Part shown: positions 1 to 8,286 of the stretch, one piece after another
How the letters are laid out: each line of letters opens with the position of its first letter
Position numbering within the stretch: the stretch's first letter is position 1
Assembly: GCA_016709845.1 (NCBI GenBank)
Contig: JADJMA010000029.1
Location: 1-20,787, forward strand
Length of the DNA stretch: 20,787 bases
Origin: Flammeovirgaceae bacterium
GTDB taxonomy: Bacteria > Bacteroidota > Bacteroidia > Cytophagales > Cyclobacteriaceae
Reading direction: 5' to 3'
Notes under the pieces: generated by a model
What the model saw: only the letters and a program-made list of their open reading frames with translations
Database searches by the model: none
What the model was told of the DNA's origin: nothing
Position numbers and translations under genes: made by a program

Positions 1-493
1 AGCTTCTTGCTGATGGTTTTAAAATCAGCGGTGATCGACATCAGATTTTATTACTCTCATGCAAAATTTTGATCATATCCTCCTGTGATACTGCATTTTC
101 AACCTGCAGGGTATCACCATCTTCTATAGGTCCAAACTTTTCACTACCTCCATAAATAACTAAGATTTATTTCCGATTAATCCATCGGTACTGAGCTTTA
201 CGTTAGCATCCTTCTTAATGTACTCTTGTGTTTTCATCCACCCGCATGGTCACCTCAACTGCCTTTCGGCATTGAAAACGAATCTCCTTTATAGTGCCCA
301 CCTTCACGCCTGAGAACCAGATATTATTTCCTGCCTGTAATCCATTTACATCTTCAAAAAAGTAACAATGGTCACTTTACTTTTAAATGTTTCATGAAGA
401 TTCCCCACCATGCGCACCCGCTGATGAGAAAAATTAATCCACCCATCACAAAAGCCCAACCATAACAGCACGTCTATTTGGAGATTCACGCAT
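1..493 (-). CDS. mlaD: MlaD-type MCE-domain protein (partial, frameshifted)
   Basis: Substrate-binding MCE protein of the Mla phospholipid transport system: an inner-membrane anchor followed by an MCE domain in the periplasm, passing lipid between the MlaE/F transporter and the outer membrane. The minus-strand start is MRESPNRRAVMVGL at 493, followed by a hydrophobic anchor, then MVGNLHETFKSK, DVNGLQAGNNIWFSGVKVGT (the MCE core), VEVTMRVDENT, KLSTDGLIGN and YGGSEKFGPIEDGDTL. These pieces sit in different frames; about five single-base shifts break the reading. The start lies 4 bases beyond the mlaF stop, so the two are co-transcribed. The C-terminal half runs off the left edge. Family identity is clear from the MCE core; the frameshifts look like sequence errors because each restores conserved residues. 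Confidence 0.85.
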
Positions 494-497
494 AGCA

Positions 498-1271
498 TTA
501 AGTGATAAAATTGTAATTATAAAAAACTTTTATCTGCTCGTCATCACTTTCGAAAACGCTTTCGAAACTCCGACTTTTTGAAAAATCGTCAAGTCCAGTA
601 AAATAGCAACACGATCACTGGTATGTTTAGCACATATTAAATCATGTGTGATGATCACGGAACTTGTATTGTAACGTTCCTGAACTTCCCGAATCAAGTC
701 ATTAATCTCTCCGCTGGTTACAGGATCCAATCCCTGAGGTAGGTTCATCGTAAAGAATGATTTCAGGTTTGAGAATTAAGGTCCTTGCAATGCCAATTCT
801 TTTTACGCTGGCCACCTGAAAGGTCGGCAGGCATCTCATTTATTTTCTCAACCAGACCAACCGCATCGAGCGCTTCGTGTACCTCATGATCCACATCGCT
901 TTTCGACAGATTTTTTATTCATTGTTAAGGGAAAGGCAAGGTTGTGATACACATCCATACTATCATATAATGCGCTGCTTTGAAAGGAGAAGCCAACTCG
1001 TAAGCGTAAGGCATCAAGTTCTCTTCCTTGCAGCCGATCGACACGGCTTGCCCAGCACCCACAAGTTGCCGGCATCTGGTTTGAGTAGACCCACCATTAT
1101 CTTAATCAACACCGATTTTCCCGATCCAGACTTACCCAACACGGCTACATTTTCTCCTCTGAATAAAGTAAAATCAACACCTGTCAATACATTGAGGTCA
1201 TCGAATGATTTCTGCAACCCGGTTATGGTGATTACCGACTCTTCGCGATTGATTTGATGTTTACCATTCAT
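498..1271 (-). CDS. mlaF: MlaF-type ABC transporter ATPase (frameshifted)
   Basis: Cytoplasmic ATPase that drives lipid transport through the MlaE permease. The start MNGKHQINREES at 1271 lies one base after the mlaE stop; an in-frame ATG at 1307 would overlap mlaE and is less likely. The N-terminal frame carries Walker A (GKSGSGKS) and KIMVGLLKPDAG. The next frame has QGRELDALRLRVGFSFQSSALYDSMDV with the Q-loop. After another shift come MPADLSGGQ (ABC signature), KPEIILYDEP (Walker B) and GLDPVTSGEINDLI, then VIITHDL (switch His), ending FESDDEQIK and a stop at 498. At least five single-base indels occur, near 1045, 900, 800, 737 and 590. The reconstructed length of about 257 residues is normal for the family, so the gene is probably intact in the organism. 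Confidence 0.88.
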
Positions 1272-1272
1272 A

Positions 1273-2082
1273 TTAATAATACCGAAACCAGTTTGTGACC
1301 TGAACAATGACTACTTCCTCTAAAAAAATGAGAAACATAGAAACAATGACAGCCTGGTTGGCTGCCCGACCCACTCCACGCGTTCCTCTGGGGGCATTGT
1401 ACCCTTTGTAGCATCCTACCAGTCCGATGGTAAACCCATAGGCAACCGATTTGATTACGGACGTATAGATGTCTAAAAAGAGACGGATGAAAATGCATGT
1501 TGATAAAAGCTGACAATTCCTGCTAGCCTCCTGAGCATGAACGTTGATGTAGGAGCCAAATAGTCCAACACAAACACAGTACAACGAGAGAACTGGAATG
1601 GTGAGTGTGGTAGCATAGACGCGCGAGACCACCAGGTACTTGAAAGGATTAATGGCGGATACTTCCATGGCTTCGATCTGTTCCGTCACCTTCATGGAGC
1701 CAATTTCTGCTCCAATACTGGAACCCACTTTTCCAGCGCAGATCAAAGCAGTTACGAGTGGGCCTAATGCCCGGATGATGGCAATACCCATCAATGAAGG
1801 TAGCCAGGATGTAGCACCAAAATCTTCTAACGAAGGTCGTGATTGTTTGGTGAAAACAATGCCGATGATGAAACCGGTTACCGTGATCAGGGATAGTGAT
1901 TTAAGCCCAATCTCAAAACTTTGATTGATAATTTCGCGGACATGAAAAGGAGGTATAAAAGCTTCCTTAAAAAATTGAACAGAGAATGAATAGGCATCTG
2001 AAATGCCCGTTAGAAAGGAATCGATTTGTTTTGTAAATACATAAGGTTTGGAACGGATTTTACTCATTGTAAGTGCATCCAT
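1273..2082 (-). CDS. mlaE: MlaE-type ABC permease
   Basis: Integral membrane permease of the Mla lipid transport system. The 269-residue frame is uninterrupted, unlike its neighbours. It shows several hydrophobic segments, the family-typical GAEIGSMKVTEQIEAMEVS (the cytoplasmic coupling segment that contacts the ATPase), NPFKYLVVSRVYA, and near the C-terminus YGFTIGLVGCYKGYNAPRGT followed by GVGRAANQAV, all hallmarks of the MlaE/DUF140 family. The segment around residues 180-200 (HAQEASRNCQLLSTCIFIRL) is less typical and could hide a compensating pair of indels. The start ATG at 2082 shares its A with the stop of an upstream remnant (TAATG), which favours this start over the in-frame ATG five codons on. 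First gene of the remaining mlaE-F-D operon. Confidence 0.92.
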   Translation of the reverse strand: MDALTMSKIRSKPYVFTKQIDSFLTGISDAYSFSVQFFKEAFIPPFHVREIINQSFEIGLKSLSLITVTGFIIGIVFTKQSRPSLEDFGATSWLPSLMGIAIIRALGPLVTALICAGKVGSSIGAEIGSMKVTEQIEAMEVSAINPFKYLVVSRVYATTLTIPVLSLYCVCVGLFGSYINVHAQEASRNCQLLSTCIFIRLFLDIYTSVIKSVAYGFTIGLVGCYKGYNAPRGTRGVGRAANQAVIVSMFLIFLEEVVIVQVTNWFRYY

Positions 2083-2215
2083 TAAACAACATTGCGCGCA
2101 TCATTTTTTTCTAGCTTTACAAGCGCTGAATTTAGCAGAAAAATTTGCTCTTCCACAATCACAGTTTCAATCATCCCATATTCCTGCATTGAGTGAATGC
2201 AGCCGGTAAATTCAT
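2082..2215 (-). pseudogene. 3' remnant of a gene upstream of mlaE
   Basis: On the minus strand a frame is open from about 2215, reading AHEFTGCIHSMQEYGMIE, then TVIVEEQIFLLNSALVKLEK, and ending NDARNVV at TAA 2084-2082, which overlaps the mlaE ATG by one base. Such coupling suggests a real gene end rather than a chance frame. No usable start is visible except an internal ATG that would leave about 35 residues. Just upstream the sequence turns into the dispersed repeat at 2221-2336, so the 5' part appears to have been lost or displaced by the repeat. I do not recognise the family from this fragment. Confidence 0.45.
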
Positions 2216-2220
2216 GCGCC

Positions 2221-2336
2221 CCTGACTGCACGTAGCCGTTTCGGCAAAGGCAGGCGCGACCTTGAGCGGCTATTAATATAAGGTCAAATTATATAACCTG
2301 CCTGCGGCAAGCAGGCTCTGCGAGTCAGCCACTTAG
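2221..2336. repeat. Dispersed repeat type A, copy 1
   Basis: Aligns without gaps to 10171-10286, differing at 4 of 116 bases by my count. It holds hairpin-forming segments: CCTGCCTG / CAAGCAGG around 2298-2316, and the conserved stretch GGCTATTAATATAAGGTCAA at 2268-2287. A diverged relative of that stretch ends the window (20764 onward). No reading frame of note. The copy sits between the gene remnant upstream of mlaE and the Fic gene. Confidence 0.9.
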
Positions 2337-2348
2337 AGCGGCTTAGGA

Positions 2349-2366
2349 TCCCGATAGCTATCGGGA
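2349..2366. repeat. 18-bp perfect palindrome TCCCGATAGCTATCGGGA
   Basis: Perfect inverted repeat. A further CCCGAT / ATCGG pair lies about 25 bases downstream (2379-2396). Palindromes of this kind recur in Bacteroidota intergenic regions. It lies between the two convergent-side spacers of the Fic 3' end and repeat A, and could form a GC-rich hairpin in RNA. There is no T-tract, so I do not call it a terminator. Confidence 0.6.
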
Positions 2367-2432
2367 GAGATGCGCAATCCCGATGCCCCGATCGGACAAG
2401 TTGTGTAGCGATGCGGAATGGATGGATAAAGA

Positions 2433-3518
2433 TTACCTCTTCAAGAGATCGAATAATTTAGTGTTAATATAAAGTGTTTCTTTCCAAACTTGTTTTGTTT
2501 TGAGTACACCAATTTCTTGAAGTTGTTTGAGGTATTTAGCTGCTGTAATACGCGAAATTTTCATTCGAGTAGTCAGAATTTCACTTTGCAATACGGGTGC
2601 TCAAATAAAATTTCAATCAACTCTTTGCTGTAAACTTTAGGGGATTTCTTGTTGACCTTATCTTGAATTTCAAGGAACAGGTTTTGGATTGCCTTTATCT
2701 GAATAATTGTTTCACGCGAAGTTGCTTCTACGCCCTTCAGTATATAAAGTATCCAGTCTTCCCAATTGTTCCTCGTACGGACTTCCTGTAAAAGACGGTA
2801 GTAGTCAGATTTATTTTTAATTATGTATTCACTTAAATAGAGGATAGGGTTTTCCAACAAATCGTTTAGCATAATATGGAGAATGTTGATGATCCTGCCT
2901 GTTCTTCCATTGCCATCATAAAACGGATGAATGCTTTCAAATTGATAATGTTGAATAGCCATTTTTATAAGGGGCGAAATATCATCCTGTTCATTTATGT
3001 AGTTCTCCAAATTTTTCATTAACCCCAGAATGATTTCATGATCATCAGGGGGAGTATAGATTACTTCATTTGTGGTTGCATTTCCGAAGCGCTGTTCCCG
3101 GTAATTTTCGAATACCCGCATTGTTTTCCTCTAATATCTTTTGAATTGAAATAATTGCATTGGTACTTATAAAGCCTTTTTGCTTAATGAAATTTGAACC
3201 ATACAGCACAGCCTCACGATATCGCAATACTTCTTTTGTTGATGGATCGACTTCCGCACCCTTGGCGGATAATGCCTGATATAGTTTATCCTGAGTAGTG
3301 ATTACATTTTCTATTTCAGAACTTGCCCTGGCCTCTTTGAGAACAACTGCATTTAGCAAAATAGATGGGTTTGGTAATGTAGAGGCTAACCCCTTTAATT
3401 CCGCGAGTGCAATAGACGACTTTACCAATTGACGAAGAACCTTGACAGTCTCGATTTTCTCCCTTTCTGGAGGTAACTCTGGGAGGTTGTTAAAAGGCAT
3501 TTGGGCTGGAGTTGTCAT
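2433..3518 (-). CDS. Fic-family AMP-transferase with N-terminal inhibitory helix (frameshifted)
   Basis: Fic/DOC protein that would transfer AMP (or another NMP) from a nucleotide to a target protein. The start is MTTPAQMPFNNLPELPPERE at 3518, a Fic_N (DUF4172-like) domain. Residues 66-71 read SSEIEN, matching the inhibitory (S/T)xxxE(G/N) motif and giving a class II, self-inhibited Fic. The catalytic core motif HPFYDGNGRTGR is complete. After the core, a winged-helix-like tail reads SEILTTRMKISRITAAKYLK and KETLYINTKLFDLLKR. Two single-base shifts split the gene: an extra base near 3081-3083 and a missing base near 2585-2587. Correcting both gives about 361 residues, the normal length. The gene stands alone on the minus strand, so it is not an obvious toxin-antitoxin pair. 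The tail suggests possible DNA-binding self-regulation. Confidence 0.9.
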
Positions 3519-3544
3519 ATTAACCGTTTTTACACGAGTTCTTT

Positions 3545-3579
3545 ATCATGTAAATATATTAATAAATATTATACATGAT
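3545..3579. promoter_or_regulatory. Operator-like inverted repeat upstream of fic (distal arms ATCATGTA/TACATGAT)
   Basis: Arms ATCATGTA and TACATGAT flank an AT-only centre. The site starts 27 bases upstream of the Fic start codon and is followed 6 bases later by a second repeat using the same half-site. The position suits a repressor site for the Fic gene. Inferred from symmetry and position only. Confidence 0.5.
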
Positions 3580-3585
3580 TAGGCG

Positions 3586-3610
3586 ATCATGTATATATTC
3601 TATACATGAT
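3586..3610. promoter_or_regulatory. Second operator-like inverted repeat upstream of fic (10-bp arms ATCATGTATA)
   Basis: Perfect 10-bp arms ATCATGTATA and TATACATGAT around a 5-base centre, using the same half-site as the repeat at 3545-3579. Two tandem palindromes in front of a Fic gene that ends in a winged-helix-like tail suggest autoregulation. No other protein in the window is an obvious cognate regulator. Confidence 0.5.
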
Positions 3611-3639
3611 GTTTGGGATTTCAAAGACTAACATTGTTA

Positions 3640-3832
3640 CATAATGTACTGCGTTATGTTAAGTAAGCTTAGGGGCTAGGGTAGGCATTAATAAGTTAAC
3701 ACTGGCCTTCTTTCCAAAATAAACCATCTTTTATTTCTTTGGAAACACGAGCACTCTTGTGACATTTTTGGCAGGAGGGAGGCAGGTGCGAATGGCAAAT
3801 GTTTGCGGAAAAGAGTAGAGATATAAAAAATT
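3640..3832. repeat. Dispersed repeat type B, copy 1
   Basis: Opens with the small hairpin ACATAATG-tactg-CGTTATGT (3641-3661). Positions 3681-3832 then align gap-free to 10341-10492, differing at about 6 of 152 bases. The shared block ends sharply at ATATAAAAAATT, after which the two loci diverge completely. No coding capacity seen. The copy stands immediately upstream of the efflux operon and the second copy lies downstream of it, in the same orientation. Confidence 0.9.
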
Positions 3833-4047
3833 CCCCAAACATGAAAGGTACTGGATATGCCAAATAATGGCGTTTAGCCTAATTTCTCATCGATAAAATA
3901 AGGCACTTTGTATAGTCAATCGCCTCAAACGTATACTCTCTTTTATTAAGAGTGTAAATGATTTCATCTTTGATGCCTTACAAACTAGCTCAATATTGTA
4001 TACGATCAAGTGTTACAATTTTATCAAGGAAACGAAATTAAACACCA
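3833..4047. other. Leader region of the efflux operon, nothing coding seen
   Basis: Between repeat B and the MacA-like start there is an AT-rich stretch without a plausible gene. It presumably holds the promoter of the efflux operon. A small inverted repeat CTCTT-TTATT-AAGAG lies at 3938-3952. I found no clear TAnnTTTG box that I would defend. Confidence 0.35.
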
Positions 4048-5285
4048 ATGGATTTTAAGATGAAAACTAAAAGAAATATAATCATAGGCGGTATAGTTTT
4101 AGTCATACTTGCCAGTATAGCTTTCCATTTTATTCAAGGTGATAATACCGTAGTTATCGAAGCAAAAACAGTGACAACCAAAAAAGCGGATGTTACCACC
4201 ATGGTTACCGCTACCGGTACCATGGAACCTATTACGCAAGTAGAAGTTGGTACACAAGTTTCTGGAGTAGTCAAAAAATATATGTAGACTATAACAGTGT
4301 AGTTAAACAAGGACAAAAAATTGCAGAATTGGACAAAACCAATCTTAGCGCTTCACTCACACAAGCACAGGCAACATATGATAATGCAGTGACCCAAAAA
4401 AACTACATGCAAACTATTTACGAGCGACAAAAGAAATTGTACGAGAATCAAGTAATTAGTAAATCAGATTATGAGGATGCGGTATACAATTTTGAAACGG
4501 CAAAAGGTATGGTAACGCAGCGCTTATCTGATCTCCAGTCAGCCAGAACGAATTTGAGTTATGCTGATATCTATGCGCCCATCGATGGTGTAGTGCTTTC
4601 ACGATCAATTGACGAAGGCCAAACAGTGGCAGCAAGCTTTAGTACACCTACACTTTTTACTATTGCTCAGGATTTAAAAGAAATGCAAGTAGAAGCTGAT
4701 GTTGATGAAGCTGATATTGGTCAGGTGAAAGAAGGACAACGTGTAACGTTCACTGTAGACGCTTATATGGGCGAAACTTTTGAAGGTAAGGTGACGCAAG
4801 TACGATTAGATCCAACGGTTACTTCAAATGTAGTGACGTACACGGTGGTTATTAAAGCAGAGAACCCAGACTTAAAATTGAAGCCAGGGCTAACAGCAAC
4901 AATTTCTATTTATACTTTAGAATTAAAGGATGTTTTAACTGCTGAAGCCAAAGCGATTAATTTCAAACCAACGGAATCTGTATTGATGGCCTACAACCAG
5001 CAACAGCAAATGAAATCAGCACCTCCAGAAGGACCGCAAGCAACGAATGTTGACACTGCGAATATAATCGTTTGGGTCTATGAAGCGAGCGGAGTCCTCG
5101 TGCCTACGAACATAACGTTAGGTGCCAGTGATGGAGTTAATGTGCAAATATTAAGTGGTGTAAATACGGGTGAGAAATTGGTGTACAGTTTAAAATCTCA
5201 AACCAATGAACAAGCAAGACCTTCAGAAGGGGAGAGTGAAAGCCCGTTTATGCCGAAACCACCAGGAGCAAGCAAAAAAAAGTAA
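4048..5285 (+). CDS. MacA-like periplasmic adaptor (HlyD/RND membrane-fusion family), one frameshift
   Basis: Membrane-fusion protein that links an inner-membrane ABC pump to an outer-membrane channel. The N-terminal anchor is RNIIIGGIVLVILASIAF; an ATG at 4060 (MKTKRN) is an equally good start. Next come a biotinyl-lipoyl-type half domain (TATGTMEPITQVEVGTQVSG), a coiled-coil hairpin (about residues 95-165, including KLYENQVISKSDYEDA), the second lipoyl half (YADIYAPIDGVVLSRSIDEG), a beta-barrel segment (MQVEADVDEADIGQVKEGQR) and a Gln/Pro-rich tail ending PGASKKK. A missing A in the A6 run at 4273-4278 creates a false stop at 4287; with seven A the protein reads VVKKIYVDYNSVVKQGQ without a break. 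The ATPase start follows after 6 bases, so they form one operon. Confidence 0.93.
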
Positions 5286-5291
5286 ACAGCT

Positions 5292-6041
5292 ATGAGTAAA
5301 GAGATTATAAAAATAGAATCGTTAAAGCGTGAGTTTACAATGGGAACGGAAACGGTTCATGCATTAAGAGGTGTCTCCTTTACCATACGAGAAGGAGAGT
5401 TTGTAACCATTATGGGATCTAGTGGATCAGGTAAAAGTACATTATTAAATATTTTGGGTTGCCTAGATCAACCAACATCTGGAACGTATGAGATTGATGG
5501 AGTAAGCGTAAAAGACCTTAGTAGAAATGAACTCGCAACGATAAGAAACGAAAAGATCGGATTTATTTTTCAGTCTTATAATCTGTTACCTAGAACATCG
5601 GCAATTGAAAACGTAGAGTTACCCTTACTATACAATAGCAAAGTTTCTACTGAAGAGCGAAGGGAACGTTCCATTAAAGCTTTGGAGATGGTTGGCTTGG
5701 GCGATAGATTGCACCATACACCTGCGCAGCTTTCTGGTGGACAACAACAGCGCGTTGCTATTGCCAGATCGTTAGTGAATAACCCTGTTATGATTCTTGC
5801 AGATGAAGCGACAGGAAATCTGGATACACGTACATCATACGAAATTATGTCGCTGTTTCAGGAATTAAACGCGCAAGGAATTACCATCACCTTTGTAACA
5901 CACGAGCCAGATATAGCAACGCTAAGTGCCAGAACCATTGTGTTAAGGGATGGCCATATTTTGAAAGACTACAAAAACGAAAGTGTACAATCTGCTGCAG
6001 CGCAATTGGCCAATTTACCTTTAGAAGAAGAAGTATTATGA
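5292..6041 (+). CDS. MacB/LolD-like ABC transporter ATPase
   Basis: Cytoplasmic ATPase of a tripartite MacAB-type exporter. The 249-residue frame is intact: Walker A GSSGSGKST (residues 42-50), Q-loop FIFQSYNLLPR (about 91-101), signature LSGGQQQR (about 147-154), Walker B MILADEATGNLD (about 167-178) and switch His in FVTHEP. The usual DEPTGNLD is DEATGNLD here, an accepted variant. In contrast to E. coli MacB, the ATPase and permease are separate genes. The stop overlaps the permease start (ATGA at 6038-6041), a sign of translational coupling. Confidence 0.95.
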   Translation: MSKEIIKIESLKREFTMGTETVHALRGVSFTIREGEFVTIMGSSGSGKSTLLNILGCLDQPTSGTYEIDGVSVKDLSRNELATIRNEKIGFIFQSYNLLPRTSAIENVELPLLYNSKVSTEERRERSIKALEMVGLGDRLHHTPAQLSGGQQQRVAIARSLVNNPVMILADEATGNLDTRTSYEIMSLFQELNAQGITITFVTHEPDIATLSARTIVLRDGHILKDYKNESVQSAAAQLANLPLEEEVL

Positions 6042-7256
6042 GATTATTAAACTTGTTAAAAATAGCTTTCAAAGCAATTGTTCTTAATAAAATGAGAACG
6101 TTGCTTACCATGCTTGGAATTATTATCGGTGTGGCATCTGTAATTGCTATGCTCGCTATTGGTGAAGGCTCTAAGGAAAGTATTCGTACAACCATTTCAG
6201 CTATGGGTTCTAATATGATTACCATTCAGCCAGGTGCAGATGATAGAGGACCAGCAAGAGGAAGTGGTGGTAATGTACAAACATTGACCTTAAAGATTAT
6301 GAAGCCATAAAAGCACAAGCTGATTTATTGAGTTACAGTACTCCAGTTGTTAATGGTGGTGGACAAGTGATCAACGGATCCAACAACTGGCCATCGACTA
6401 TCTATGGTGTGAATCCAGACTACTTAAATATCAAAGTAGTGGATTTGCAAAGTGGAAGTATGTTTACAGATACAGAAGTACAGACGGCAGCAAAAGTTGT
6501 TTTGCTTGGACAAACCGTTGTTGACAATGTGTTCCCTAATGGAGAAGATCCTGTGGGACAAATGATTCGTTTTAATAATATTCCTTTTAAAGTCATTGGC
6601 GTATTAGTAGAGAAAGGTGAAAACACTTTTGGACAGGATCAAGACGATGTGGTAATTGCACCGTATACTACCGTACAAAAACGCATTTTGGCAATCGACT
6701 ATTTAAATCAAGTGATGGCATCCGCAGTTAGTGAAGATGATGCACGGAGGCTGTTACACAAGTAACAGAAATCATGCGGGCGCAACATAAATTGGCCGAA
6801 AATGAAGAAGATGACTTTAGTGTTCGTTCTATGGAAGAACTAATCTCTACTTTTAGTTCTACTAGCGAAATGCTCACCATACTATTGGTGGCAGTTGCTA
6901 GTATTTCATTATTAATTGGTGGCATTGGAATTATGAACATTATGTATGTTTCTGTAAAGGAACGAACAAAAGAAATTGGGTTACGCATGTCAGTAGGCGG
7001 GAAGGGAGCTGATATTTTAATGCAGTTTTTAATCGAAGCCATTTTGATAAGTATTACAGGTGGGGTATTAGGAGTAATCTTAGGCTTGGGAGCAACCGTC
7101 TTTATTGAAAAATTCTTAAACTGGCCAACAAGCGTTGCCTTGTATTCAATTATAATATCTTTTGCTGTTTGTGCAGTAACGGGTATATTTTTTGGATGGT
7201 ATCCTGCAAAAAAAGCATCTGCTTTAGACCCAATAACTGCTTTGCGTTATGAATAA
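6038..7256 (+). CDS. MacB-like ABC permease (FtsX family), two frameshifts
   Basis: Membrane subunit of the MacAB-type exporter. The N-terminus LLNLLKIAFKAIVLNKMRTL and TM1 GIIIGVASVIAMLAIGEGSK are diagnostic, and a large periplasmic MacB_PCD domain follows (about residues 50-265: QTLTLKDYEAIK, VVLLGQTVVDNVFP, FNNIPFKVIGVLVEKGENT). The C-terminal FtsX domain has three helices (SISLLIGGIGIMNIMYVSV, KERTKEIGLRMSVGGK, FFGWYPAKKASALDPITALR). A missing A at 6292-6294 and a missing C near 6745 split the frame; repairing both gives about 406 residues, the usual length. The substrate cannot be told from sequence; macrolides, peptides or lipoprotein-like molecules are all possible for this family. Confidence 0.93.
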
Positions 7257-7346
7257 TTTTATGAAAATAGGAATAATAAAATAACGGCCTTGGCAAAATC
7301 CATAAACTTAATTTTAAACTAACAATTAATTTTTTAATACATTCTT

Positions 7347-8120
7347 ATGAAAATACTGATGATCACTTTACTTCTCTATTCATTTCGGATTCATTACCAA
7401 TGATAAACTCACGCCTACCTCTACGCAAATTGATATTGATGGGACTGACATTGATTGGCCACAGCTGAAATACTTTGATAAAAAAGTAGGAATTCTATAT
7501 GGTGTAACCTACGACACGAATTATCTCTACGTATTAGTAAAAGCCCATGAAGTGGAAGCCAAAAGACGAATACTTACTACGGGCTTAACTGTCTGGCTTA
7601 ACCCCGATGGAAAAAAGAAGAAGAAGATTGGCGTAAAGTATCCTATAATGGAAATGGGTCCGGGTAAGGGAAAAGGGATGGAACGAAATAAGAGTCCTGA
7701 AATAATGTTAGACGAAAGTCAATTGGGTAATATGATGGTTCAAGGAATTTTTTCAGATGATATGGAGATCCTTCAAAAGCACTATCCAAAAACCGATCTT
7801 GATGTGATGATTGGATTTGACTCTACTCAAAATCTTCTGTATGAAATGAAGATTCCACTCGATCTACTAAAGCAAAAAGCCAAAGACAATTTTGAGAAAA
7901 TAGCGGTAGGTTTTGAAGTCACTGAGGATACACGACCTACTGGTGGTGCACCTCAGGTGGAAGTGGAAGAGGTCAAAATGGAGGAACACGACCAAGTGGT
8001 GGTAGAGCTGGTGGTGGAGGTGGAGGTGGTGGTGGGGGCAGAGGTGAAGGGCCTCCATCAGCATCTGGAAGTCAGACCACTGCGCAGAAACTTACATCTT
8101 GGTACCTGGCGGAATTCTGA
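7347..8120 (+). CDS. Secreted Gly-rich protein of unknown function in the efflux operon (frameshifted)
   Basis: Not a family I can name. After correction the start is MKILMITLLL at 7347, a short hydrophobic leader. Then come DGTDIDWPQLKYFDKKVGIL, YDTNYLYVLVKAHEVEAKRR, ILTTGLTVWLNPDGKKKKK, a Gly/Lys stretch, FSDDMEILQKHYPKTDLDVM and MKIPLDLLKQKAKDNFEKIA. The C-terminal part is very Gly-rich (SGGSGRGQNGG, RPSGGRAG and a run of about ten Gly), ending TAQKLTSWYLAEF. One extra T near 7383-7385 and one missing base near 7953 must be repaired; without the second repair the frame runs on to 8214 as meaningless V/E repeats. The strongly glycine-coding codon pattern (GGT/GGA) supports the corrected frame. 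The segment around LYVLVKA...LTTGLTVWLNPDG resembles a beta-sandwich surface protein, but that is inference. It sits between the exporter and its two-component genes, so it may be cargo or an accessory/sensor protein. Confidence 0.65.
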
Positions 8121-8286
8121 TACCATGTATAGCAATGGGCTATTGACTGTGACAACTGTTTTTATTATTACATTGTTCAATGGCCCACTAGTGTTAACTT
8201 ATATTATATTTTAGTATCTTTTTTTGAATGATGGCCTATCAGAAAAATATCGACTTATACCTATAGCTTAGGCTTCGAATAATTTT
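8121..8286. other. Spacer between Gly-rich protein and LytS-like kinase
   Basis: AT-rich spacer of 166 bases with no convincing gene. It is long enough for a separate promoter for the kinase/regulator pair, so the two-component genes might be transcribed independently of the exporter. No clear terminator hairpin was seen. Confidence 0.4.

Noticed and set aside
877..1257. 126-residue plus-strand frame opposite mlaF
   Set aside because: Shadow of the minus-strand ATPase gene, which carries clear Walker and signature motifs.
7954..8214. V/E-repeat coding stretch continuing the frame of the Gly-rich protein
   Set aside because: It is the same DNA read one base off; the shifted frame gives Gly-rich sequence with a sensible end at 8120.
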